A program made the position numbers and the translations under genes. Below, one piece after another: positions 1-5,144 of a DNA stretch of 5,144 bases. The notes beneath the pieces were generated by a model. That model did no database searches. It saw only the letters and a list, made by a program, of their open reading frames with translations, and was not told the DNA's origin. The number at the start of each line of letters is the position of its first letter. Position 1 is the stretch's first letter. The stretch covers positions 1-5,144 of the forward strand of contig DHHE01000228.1 of the NCBI GenBank assembly GCA_002403115.1. The letters are read 5' to 3'. The DNA comes from a bacterium UBP2_UBA4780. Lineage in GTDB: Bacteria > Edwardsbacteria > AC1 > EtOH8.

Positions 1-191
1 CCCTCGAAGCCACGGGGGATCTCGACCGCCAGCCCGGTGGGCACCAAAAGGAATTTCCCCGGTTTCAGGCGGATCGGCTTTTCCACGGCGGCGCAGAGGT
101 CCATCCCGGCGGCGCGGGCGGTGGCGTAAGCCGGGACGCGGGCCAGCGGCGAGAGCACGGAGAATTTGATCCTGACGGTTCTGGCAGGCAT
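1..191 (-). CDS. dut: dUTP diphosphatase (dUTPase), N-terminal part, cut by the window edge
   Basis: Trimeric dUTPases hydrolyse dUTP to dUMP and pyrophosphate in the cytoplasm, keeping uracil out of DNA and supplying dUMP for thymidylate synthesis. Only the first 63 residues are present. They show the family's N-terminal layout: a first beta strand (VRIKFSVLSP, residues 6-15), the VPAYATARAAGMDL stretch (19-32) that contains conserved motif 1 (AGMDL), and then LLVPTGLAVEIPRGFE (48-63), matching the strand that carries PTGLA-I-P in known dUTPases. The catalytic Asp of motif 3 and the glycine-rich C-terminal motif lie outside the window. I chose the ATG at 191 because an AGGA lies 5 nt upstream and because the roughly 28 residues before motif 1 suit the family. 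The gene is preceded by its own promoter and a long leader. Identification is by motif recognition and is strong despite truncation. Confidence 0.93.
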   Translation of the reverse strand, partial: MPARTVRIKFSVLSPLARVPAYATARAAGMDLCAAVEKPIRLKPGKFLLVPTGLAVEIPRGFE

Positions 192-196
192 GTCGG

Positions 197-200
197 TCCT
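197..200 (-). promoter_or_regulatory. Ribosome binding site of dut
   Basis: On the minus strand AGGA sits 5 nt before the ATG at 191, in an AT-rich stretch. This short Shine-Dalgarno match supports that start over the downstream in-frame GTG at residue 12. Confidence 0.55.
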
Positions 201-209
201 AATAATTTA

Positions 210-376
210 CTAAACTTTGGCAAATTTAGCTAAATGCTGATCCGAGGCATGCGATCATCTCGATACTGGCCGGTCGTCGAGTGCCGTAAAGGCGTACTTG
301 TGCCGAGCCGGGTCGAGGCATCGAGACGCCGGCCAACTCGATGACCGCATGCAAAGCAGTTTTTGCCAAAGTTCAG
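210..376. repeat. 167-bp imperfect inverted-repeat element in the dut leader
   Basis: The ends form arms of 15 bp that match at 14 positions; within them aactttggcaaa (213-224) and tttgccaaagtt (362-373) are perfect complements. The symmetry continues inward with gaps: gcatgcgatcat (247-258) pairs with atgaccgcatgc (341-352) at 11 of 12 positions, tggccgg (267-273) pairs perfectly with ccggcca (329-335), and cgtcgagtgcc (275-285) pairs imperfectly with ggcatcgagacg (317-328). About 30 nt remain as the central loop. The outer arms are AT-rich and the inner arms GC-rich. AATT occurs near both ends (204-207 and 377-380) but not flush with them, so no clear target duplication is present. It has no coding capacity. 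Likely readings are a MITE-like or other dispersed palindromic repeat, or a folded 5' leader of the dut mRNA. No U-tract follows it toward dut, so it is not an ordinary terminator. Confidence 0.75.
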
Positions 377-452
377 AATTAAGCCGTAAAACTATTCATT
401 AATAGTAATAAAGGGCAACCCCTTCCCGGGCACAGTATCGGCAGACACCTCA

Positions 453-481
453 ATTATACATCCTGCCCGCCGGAATGACAA
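453..481 (-). promoter_or_regulatory. Sigma-70-type promoter, probably of dut
   Basis: On the minus strand TTGTCA (481-476, one mismatch to the -35 consensus) is followed after exactly 17 bp by TATAAT (458-453, a perfect -10). Transcription would begin near 446, leaving a leader of about 255 nt before the dut ATG. It lies directly beyond the preceding operon's terminator, which is where an independent promoter is expected. This is a sequence match only, and the sigma-factor preference of this organism is unknown. Confidence 0.65.
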
Positions 482-503
482 CCCTTTTTTCAACAAAAAA
501 GGG
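482..503. repeat. AT-rich hairpin overlapping the terminator
   Basis: A perfect 9-bp stem (ccctttttt at 482-490, aaaaaaggg at 495-503) encloses a 4-nt loop, caac. On the minus-strand transcript its 5' arm overlaps the 3' arm and U-tract of the terminator hairpin, so the two structures cannot form together. On the plus strand it has no U-tract after the stem and is not a terminator in that direction. Confidence 0.6.
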
Positions 504-517
504 CCGGCGAAGGCCCT
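495..517 (-). terminator. Rho-independent terminator of the transporter operon
   Basis: Read on the minus strand, AGGGCC (517-512), a 6-nt loop (TTCGCC) and GGCCCT (505-500) form a perfect GC-rich stem whose last T begins a run of six T (500-495). It starts about 20 bp after the stop codon of the winged-helix gene. This is the textbook form and position of an intrinsic terminator and separates the transporter operon from dut. Confidence 0.88.
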
Positions 518-537
518 GGAAAAGTGGCAGAGATGGT

Positions 538-978
538 TCACTGTCGTGTGCCGAATGACCGCATATATTCGGCAACGGTCTGGCGGTAGTAGACTGAGCT
601 CAACCGCCATCTGGCAAGCCGGCGCGTCAGGGGCTTAAGCGATGGCAGGTATTCCTCGAGCATTTTCCACTGCTTAAGGGGCGAGCGTGATTTCGACTCC
701 AGCCCCAGCAGCAGGCGGCGGGCCTTGGGGGTCAGGCTGAAGCCCATGGGCGAAAAGGACAACAGCCCGGCCCGGGCCAGACGGTTGACACCGCCCTCGA
801 TCTCGGCCCGCGTTACAATGGCGTGGTTGATGCAGTCGGCGGCAGCGATCAGGCGGCGCAGGGCGCAGCGGCCGCGGAAGGAAGCCGTGGCGATGGACAG
901 GAGGACCCAGGGGTCGCCGGGCCGGAAGAGGACCCGACCCGCCCTAATCCGCGGAGATGCCGATTCTGACCCCGCCAT
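538..978 (-). CDS. Uncharacterised small basic protein, probable winged-helix DNA-binding protein
   Basis: I do not recognise a named family for this 146-aa protein. Residues about 22-33 (DPWVLLSIATAS), 39-48 (ALRRLIAAAD) and 57-72 (a helix containing EIEGGVNRLARAGLL) look like the three helices of a winged helix-turn-helix. A short turn follows, then FSLTPKARRLL (80-90), typical of the wing and next helix in MarR/PadR-like regulators, where a line such as 'xLTxxGxxxL' occurs. The rest (91-146) is helical, rich in Arg, Lys and Tyr, with no membrane segment or signal peptide. The ATG at 978 lies inside the end of the permease/peptidase gene (35-bp overlap, different frame). It has no good Shine-Dalgarno, since AAAGGA is about 20 nt upstream, so translation is probably coupled to the upstream gene; no later ATG or GTG precedes the predicted fold. 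A terminator follows it. The gene could regulate the transporter operon, but that is inferred only from fold and position. Confidence 0.75.
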   Translation of the reverse strand: MAGSESASPRIRAGRVLFRPGDPWVLLSIATASFRGRCALRRLIAAADCINHAIVTRAEIEGGVNRLARAGLLSFSPMGFSLTPKARRLLLGLESKSRSPLKQWKMLEEYLPSLKPLTRRLARWRLSSVYYRQTVAEYMRSFGTRQ

Positions 979-3900
979 GGCTTTTGCCGTTGTTTTCGTC
1001 CTTTCCGGGCTTTCCTATCCGCACCAGGTTGTCCTCCGGCCGCTTGTCTATCAGATAATGGTCCGGGTCCACTCCCGCCCGCAACGGCTGGACGTCCGTC
1101 ACCAGATCCACGCTGACGGTGTCGCCGTCGGCCAGCACCATCCTCTCGGCCAGCACCGAGTCGCCCTGGCCCAAAACCGCCACCGGCAGGTAATCGCGCA
1201 AGGGCAGGGGGCTCTCCCCGCCTAGGCTGTCGGCCCGGACCTTGCGCAGGGCCAGCGTCACCGTGGTGCGGTAGCGGCCGTCGTCCAGCTTCACGGCCTC
1301 GGCCGAAAGTGCTTTGTTGTCGTAGAAGACGATGTCCTCGAACAGGTCCGACACCAGGTACTGCAGTGACTCGGGGACGGCTGAACGCAGGTAACGCATG
1401 AAGGCGGGCGAATTGACGAATGGAGGCCGCTGGAACTTGAAATCCCCTACGAAATCGGCCAGCGCCCGGTTTATCCGGGCCTCCCCCGCAAATTCCCTGA
1501 GGGCGTCCATGGCCAGCGCACCCTTGTTGTAGTGGAGATAACCCTGGTTCTCCACCAAGGCCAGCGGCACCTCCTTCTTGCGCTCGTTGGCCCGGCCCTG
1601 CAGGTAGCGGTCCAGCTCGTACCGGCGGTACTTGCGCATCGCCGGCCGGCCGTGGGAGCCCCGAAGGACCTGGAGGGAGGAGTACTGGGCCAGGACCTCG
1701 GACATCAGGGTGGCGCCCCGGACATTACCCCCGATCACCTGGTGGGCCCACCACTGGTGGGCCACCTCGTGGGCCGTGACCCAGGTGACGTAGTCCACCT
1801 CGTCCTCCTTCCGCTCATCCATCCTGGCGATGAAGCCGATGCCCTCCGAGTAGGGGATGGTGTTGGGGAAGCTCTGGGCGAAGGCCTGGTAGCGGGGAAA
1901 CTCGATGATCCGCACCTGGCGGTGCTGGTAGGGGCCGAAGTTGGCCGTGTAGTATTCCAGGGACCGTTTGACCGCACCGATCATCCGAGCCACGTTGAAT
2001 TCGTGGCCGGGATGGTGGTAGACCTCAATGGGCAGGCCGTTCCAGGAATCCCTGGCCACCTGCCATCTGCCCGAGAGGAACGAGTAGAAATTGAGGATGG
2101 GGGCGTCCATGGAGTAGCTGAAGTAGCTCCTTCCGTCCGCGGACCAGGTGCTGTCCAGGTAACCCGGCGCCAGGGCCACCTGGCCTCCGTCCGTTCCCAC
2201 CACGCAGGAGAAGCGTATCCAGTCGGCGTCGGTCCCGATGTAGGTGTTCATCCGGGCCAGGGAGTCGTCCACCGGGGCCATCCGTTCGCGCGGCGGAAGC
2301 CCCTGGCGCTTGCGGTCGCGGTCCTCCGACAGCTCGGCGTCCTCCTGGTAGCCGATGGACGGCAGGTAGTCCTTGTTGTTGATGAACGCGCCGTTGGCCG
2401 CCAGGTCGGTGTTGAGTCCCTTGTTGCGGAAGCCACGGACCCGGCAGGAGACGTCGAATCCCAGTTCCAACGAGTCGTCCGGCGCCAGCGCCGTGTCCAG
2501 GGCGTATTTGATGAACCCGCGGGGGCGGTCTGCCAGCACCTCGCGATACGGGCGGTCCGGGGCCAGCCTCCTGATAACCAGCTCTTCCTTGGGAATGGCC
2601 AATAGCAGGGTGTCGATCGGGGACCGCGTGGTATTCTTGAGGATGAACCGGCCGGCCAGGTCCACCGCCTGGCGCGACGGATAGAACTCGACCGACACCC
2701 GGCTGTCAACAATGCGGGGCTGGGGCATCCCCTGATAGCTCTTGTAGAGCCGCTCGTATTCCGCCTTCAGTTTTTCCCGGGCTGTGCTTGACCGGTAGAT
2801 GTTCAGGACGTTGGTGTTGTGGTAGATCCAGCCCCCCAGCGCGGAGAACAAAGCCGCCGCCAGCATGGCGGAGACAACGACCGGCCGGGTCGCCCGCCTG
2901 CGGGCTACAGCCAGTTTCTCCCTGAAAGACGCCATCGTCCCTCGCACCGCGAACAGGTGGGCGGCAAGTCCCAGCAGGACGGCGAAGCATGCCCAGTAAA
3001 GCTTGAAGGAGAGGAAGCCCGGAAGGAAGCCGCCGTAGCCGTTCATGTCCGAATAGCGGTAGCCCGGGTCGGACGAAAACTGGTAGAGGTTGTGCTCCAG
3101 ACCGAACTGGGACATGAAGGAGCCGGCCAGGTAGTAGCCGATCATCACGAAGTGGCCCAGGTACTTGTTGTCCACCAGCACATGGACGAAGACGGTGAGG
3201 ACCACCAGCAGCAGGAAATCGGGCAGGCGGAGGCCGAAGAGGTCGGCCAGGTAGAGACCGGGCTGGAATCGGAAGTAGCCGGAGAAGGCCTGGTAGAGAA
3301 TCCCGGTTGCCGCCAGCACCGCCATCAGAAGCACCATCACCAGGGCCAGGCCAAGCAGCCGGGAGGCGGTGGTCAGCCAGTCGGGCACCGGCATGGCGTC
3401 CAGTATCTGGGCCGAGCCCCGGTCGCGCTCCCGCCACACCGCCTCGCCCGAGAAGAAGGTGAGGATGATCATGACGAAGACGGTGAAAAGGCCGTGGAAG
3501 TTCTCCACCACCATGGCGGTCACCGGCCAGACCTCGGTATCGTACATCCGGCCCAGGTTGCTGGCGTTGACCAGGACGAACAGCACTCCGAAGATCAGGA
3601 TGACCCCGAAGTAGAGGTTGCCGGCCACGGCCCGGAACTCCCGCCAGGAGGCGCTCAGCAGCAGCCTGAGCCGGCTGGTCCGGCTGAAGTCCTTGACAGC
3701 GGCCCGCGGATGGACCCGGGCTTGAGCTTCGGCCGCAAGGGGCTCCGGCCCCGCCGACTTTCCGCCGAACCGGCCGCCCAGGGCGAACTGGGAGAATCGG
3801 AACAACCAGAAGGAGAGGGCCAGGAACGCGGCCGAGAGCGACAGCCAGACGGCCCGGTTCAGCAGGAACAAGCCTTCGACGGGCATCAGCCGCGCGTTCT

Positions 3901-4606
3901 TCTCGGCGATGGTCCAGAAACGGAAGGCGGTTATCATGCCGGCCGTCATGCCCAGCGGGTCGGCCAAAGCGGCCAGGGTGCGGTTGTCGATGACGGCCAT
4001 CATGTTCGAGGCCATGAGGTATCCCAGGAAAAAAACGGCCGCGGCCACGTAGACCGGCATCAGCTTGCGCAGGAGGATGGTCAGCCCGAAGAAGACCGCG
4101 CCCATCAGGAAAAGGTTGGGGACGACGCTGACCAGGTAGGGCCAGACGTAGTAGACAAGGTTGAAAGGCCCGATCAGCCCCTGGTCGAAGACCGGCAGGG
4201 CGGTGGCCAACATGATGCCAAGGCCGGCGGCCGAGAAGATGAAAATGAGGACGACGAAGGAGCCCAGGAAGCGGCCGCCCAGGTAGGCCAGCTTGGAGAC
4301 CGGCTTGGTGAAGAAGAAGGGGTGGGCCCCGTGCTGGAAGTCGCGGACGATGCCGCCGGCCATCACCGCCGAGACGATCAGCATGCCGAAGTAGGCCATG
4401 AAGGCCACCAGCACGTAGATGGTCAGCGGCGAGTTGAGGAACACCTTGCCGGAGGAGTCGCCGATGGTGACGTTGCCGCCGCCCAGGACGCCGCCGGCCC
4501 CCAGGACGGCCAGCACCGCCGCCAGCAGGACGCCGCCGAAGTAGACCCAGGTGGAGAGCTTCCCGAAGCGGTAGCGCAGCTCGTAAAGGAATATCTCTTT
4601 GAACAT
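944..4606 (-). CDS. ABC-2 type permease fused to an M1-family zinc aminopeptidase-like domain
   Basis: This 1220-aa membrane protein combines an ABC exporter membrane subunit with a peptidase. Residues 1-600 hold about 13 predicted membrane segments: six near 21-41, 61-84, 113-137, 152-178, 183-205 and 251-270; six near 328-349, 368-387, 412-438, 460-478, 482-502 and 533-555; and one at 575-595. The two sets of six are a duplication: the loop GGIVRDFQHG...PV (84-103) recurs as GEAVWRERDRG...PV (387-407). With a cytoplasmic N terminus, 13 segments and the basic stretch at 562-574 place the remainder outside the inner membrane. That part shows a beta-rich N-terminal domain (about 630-850), a gluzincin domain with HEVAH (946-950; Glu947 the expected base), a downstream zinc-ligand candidate Glu970, PYSEG in the place of the GxMEN motif (Glu921), YNKGA with the likely catalytic Tyr1026, and a C-terminal beta domain (about 1100-1190). 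All key residues look present, so it is probably active. Substrate is unknown. The ATG at 4606 gives the usual ABC-2 start (MFKEIFLYELRYR) with a weak GAGAAG upstream. It is flanked by its ATPase gene and the overlapping winged-helix gene. Confidence 0.93.
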   Translation of the reverse strand: MFKEIFLYELRYRFGKLSTWVYFGGVLLAAVLAVLGAGGVLGGGNVTIGDSSGKVFLNSPLTIYVLVAFMAYFGMLIVSAVMAGGIVRDFQHGAHPFFFTKPVSKLAYLGGRFLGSFVVLIFIFSAAGLGIMLATALPVFDQGLIGPFNLVYYVWPYLVSVVPNLFLMGAVFFGLTILLRKLMPVYVAAAVFFLGYLMASNMMAVIDNRTLAALADPLGMTAGMITAFRFWTIAEKNARLMPVEGLFLLNRAVWLSLSAAFLALSFWLFRFSQFALGGRFGGKSAGPEPLAAEAQARVHPRAAVKDFSRTSRLRLLLSASWREFRAVAGNLYFGVILIFGVLFVLVNASNLGRMYDTEVWPVTAMVVENFHGLFTVFVMIILTFFSGEAVWRERDRGSAQILDAMPVPDWLTTASRLLGLALVMVLLMAVLAATGILYQAFSGYFRFQPGLYLADLFGLRLPDFLLLVVLTVFVHVLVDNKYLGHFVMIGYYLAGSFMSQFGLEHNLYQFSSDPGYRYSDMNGYGGFLPGFLSFKLYWACFAVLLGLAAHLFAVRGTMASFREKLAVARRRATRPVVVSAMLAAALFSALGGWIYHNTNVLNIYRSSTAREKLKAEYERLYKSYQGMPQPRIVDSRVSVEFYPSRQAVDLAGRFILKNTTRSPIDTLLLAIPKEELVIRRLAPDRPYREVLADRPRGFIKYALDTALAPDDSLELGFDVSCRVRGFRNKGLNTDLAANGAFINNKDYLPSIGYQEDAELSEDRDRKRQGLPPRERMAPVDDSLARMNTYIGTDADWIRFSCVVGTDGGQVALAPGYLDSTWSADGRSYFSYSMDAPILNFYSFLSGRWQVARDSWNGLPIEVYHHPGHEFNVARMIGAVKRSLEYYTANFGPYQHRQVRIIEFPRYQAFAQSFPNTIPYSEGIGFIARMDERKEDEVDYVTWVTAHEVAHQWWAHQVIGGNVRGATLMSEVLAQYSSLQVLRGSHGRPAMRKYRRYELDRYLQGRANERKKEVPLALVENQGYLHYNKGALAMDALREFAGEARINRALADFVGDFKFQRPPFVNSPAFMRYLRSAVPESLQYLVSDLFEDIVFYDNKALSAEAVKLDDGRYRTTVTLALRKVRADSLGGESPLPLRDYLPVAVLGQGDSVLAERMVLADGDTVSVDLVTDVQPLRAGVDPDHYLIDKRPEDNLVRIGKPGKDENNGKSHGGVRIGISAD

Positions 4607-4630
4607 GCTACTTCTCTAATCAACTAGTGT

Positions 4631-4710
4631 GTCATTCCCGCGCAGGCGGGAATCCAGTCCTGGATGCCCGTTCCCCGATCACAGTCGGGGACATGCTTCA
4701 CGGGCATGAC
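4631..4710. repeat. 80-bp palindromic dispersed repeat with a dRS3-like core
   Basis: The ends gtcattcccg (4631-4640) and cgggcatgac (4701-4710) are inverted repeats matching at 9 of 10 positions. Inside are a perfect 8-bp stem with a 4-nt loop (attcccgc 4634-4641, gcgggaat 4646-4653), a 6-bp stem with a 2-nt loop (atccag 4652-4657, ctggat 4660-4665), and a compound hairpin with tccccga/tcgggga (4672-4678, 4685-4691) nested in atgcccg/cgggcat (4664-4670, 4701-4707). The ATTCCC-N8-GGGAAT core has the same layout as the neisserial dRS3 repeat, and similar GTCATTCCCGC...GCGGGAATCC repeats are scattered in other bacterial genomes. It fills most of the gap between the ATPase and permease genes, so it would be transcribed in the operon mRNA. 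No U-tract follows it, so termination is unlikely. Confidence 0.85.
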
Positions 4711-4718
4711 AACAGGGG

Positions 4719-5144
4719 TCACTTTCCGTTTTCTCCTTTGAAGGCCGCGTCGGCCAGGCGGATGGTGGAGAAATAGACGTCCTCAAGGTCGGCCCGGGCC
4801 GGGGCGAAGCCGTCTCCGGGGTCCTTCGCGCAGTGCGCTCGGGCGATGGTGCGGCCGCCGAAGAGGCGGGTGGAGATCACCAGGTGTCTTTCCCTTAATC
4901 CGGGCAGGGCCTCCTTGTCGGCCTCCTTGGTCCAGATCTTGCCCTCCAGCCCAGCCGTCTCCTCCTGCGGCCGGCCGCACAGCAGCACCCGGCCCTTGTG
5001 GATGATGGCCATGCTGTCGCAGAGGTCGGAGACGTCGTCGACGATGTGGGTGGAGAGGATGACCACCACGTTCTGACCGATCTCGGCCAGCAGGTTGTGG
5101 AAGCGCTGGCGCTCCTCGGGGTCCAGCCCGGCGGTGGGCTCGTC
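4719..5144 (-). CDS. ABC transporter ATP-binding protein, C-terminal part, cut by the window edge
   Basis: This is the last 141 residues of the cytoplasmic ATPase that would energise the neighbouring permease. The visible part begins in the end of Walker B (DEPTAGLD, with the catalytic Glu in DE), continues into the D-loop (AGLDPEE) and has the switch histidine in VVVILSTHIVDDV about 30 residues later, followed by the usual strand pair (MAIIHKGRVLLCGRP). The Walker A and signature motifs lie beyond the window. The remaining 75 or so residues form a C-terminal extension with the LEDVYFSTI type of ending common in ABC-2 exporter ATPases. An internal Met (codon at 5069) is not the start, because the frame stays open with conserved sequence to the edge. 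It is followed by 112 bp and then the permease/peptidase gene. Motif evidence is strong; the transported substrate is unknown. Confidence 0.95.
   Translation of the reverse strand, partial: DEPTAGLDPEERQRFHNLLAEIGQNVVVILSTHIVDDVSDLCDSMAIIHKGRVLLCGRPQEETAGLEGKIWTKEADKEALPGLRERHLVISTRLFGGRTIARAHCAKDPGDGFAPARADLEDVYFSTIRLADAAFKGENGK

Larger units (their letters stand above)
192..537. other. Intergenic region between the small winged-helix gene and dut
   Basis: This 346-bp gap is more AT-rich at both ends than the surrounding genes. Read in the direction of transcription it holds the operon terminator (517-495), an overlapping AT-rich hairpin (503-482), a sigma-70-like promoter (481-453), a plain AT-rich stretch (about 450-377) in which I see no gene, the 167-bp inverted repeat (376-210), and the dut ribosome binding site. 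Open frames that cross it are short, run through the terminator or the dyad, and have no recognisable protein features. Confidence 0.8.

Noticed and set aside
210..376. Full insertion sequence or attachment site
   Set aside because: The element is too short for a transposase, no clean flanking target duplication is visible, and there is no integrase or tRNA nearby.
392..610. 72-aa open frame on the minus strand, across the terminator
   Set aside because: It begins inside the winged-helix gene in another frame and runs through the terminator and dut promoter, so it is very unlikely to be translated.
725..1225. 166-aa open frame on the plus strand
   Set aside because: It overlaps the winged-helix gene and the 3' end of the fusion gene in antisense and has no promoter, ribosome binding site or motif.
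1532..2605. 357-aa open frame on the plus strand
   Set aside because: It is antisense to the peptidase domain, is dominated by Val, Gly, His and Leu in a repeating codon-bias pattern, and shows no fold or family motif.
2706..3437. 243-aa open frame on the minus strand
   Set aside because: It is a shifted frame of the fusion gene with a Pro/Arg/Gly-rich product; the true frame carries clear membrane segments here.
2819..4627. 602-aa open frame on the plus strand
   Set aside because: It lies exactly antisense to the permease region, and its product is a Gln/Glu/His/Gly-rich composition with no domain, as expected from reading a GC-rich gene backward.
4607..4718. Terminator between the ATPase and permease genes
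   Set aside because: The strong hairpins belong to the dispersed repeat and neither strand has a U-tract next to them, so the genes are more likely co-transcribed.

Overview
The window comes from a GC-rich bacterial chromosome. All four recognisable genes read on the minus strand, so transcription runs from high to low coordinates. An ABC exporter whose membrane subunit is fused to an M1 metallopeptidase requires an inner membrane and suits a Gram-negative cell. From general knowledge such fusions are frequent in Bacteroidota and related FCB-group or environmental lineages, but nothing here fixes the phylum.

In transcription order, the window opens with the 3' part of an ABC transporter ATPase gene (5144-4719, start outside the window). 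A 112-bp gap follows, almost filled by an 80-bp palindromic dispersed repeat (4631-4710). Next is a very large gene (4606-944, 1220 aa) encoding a duplicated ABC-2 permease joined to an extracytoplasmic M1-type zinc peptidase. Its end overlaps by 35 bp an uncharacterised small basic protein that looks like a winged-helix DNA-binding protein (978-538). An intrinsic terminator (517-495) lies about 20 bp beyond that gene. These three genes look like the end of one operon: the ATPase powers the permease half of the fusion, the peptidase domain would act on the outer face of the membrane, and the small protein may be a regulator.

A separate unit starts after the terminator. A near-consensus sigma-70-type promoter (481-453) reads toward the 5' end of a dUTPase gene (dut, 191 to beyond the window edge). 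Between promoter and gene is a leader of about 255 nt, most of it a 167-bp imperfect inverted repeat (210-376) with 12-bp perfect arms inside 15-bp ends that match at 14 positions. It is either a small non-coding mobile-type repeat or a structured leader.

The least explained features are the dut leader element, the repeat inside the transporter operon, and the unusual peptidase motif layout of the fusion protein. No tRNA, rRNA, CRISPR array, integrase or transposase was seen.
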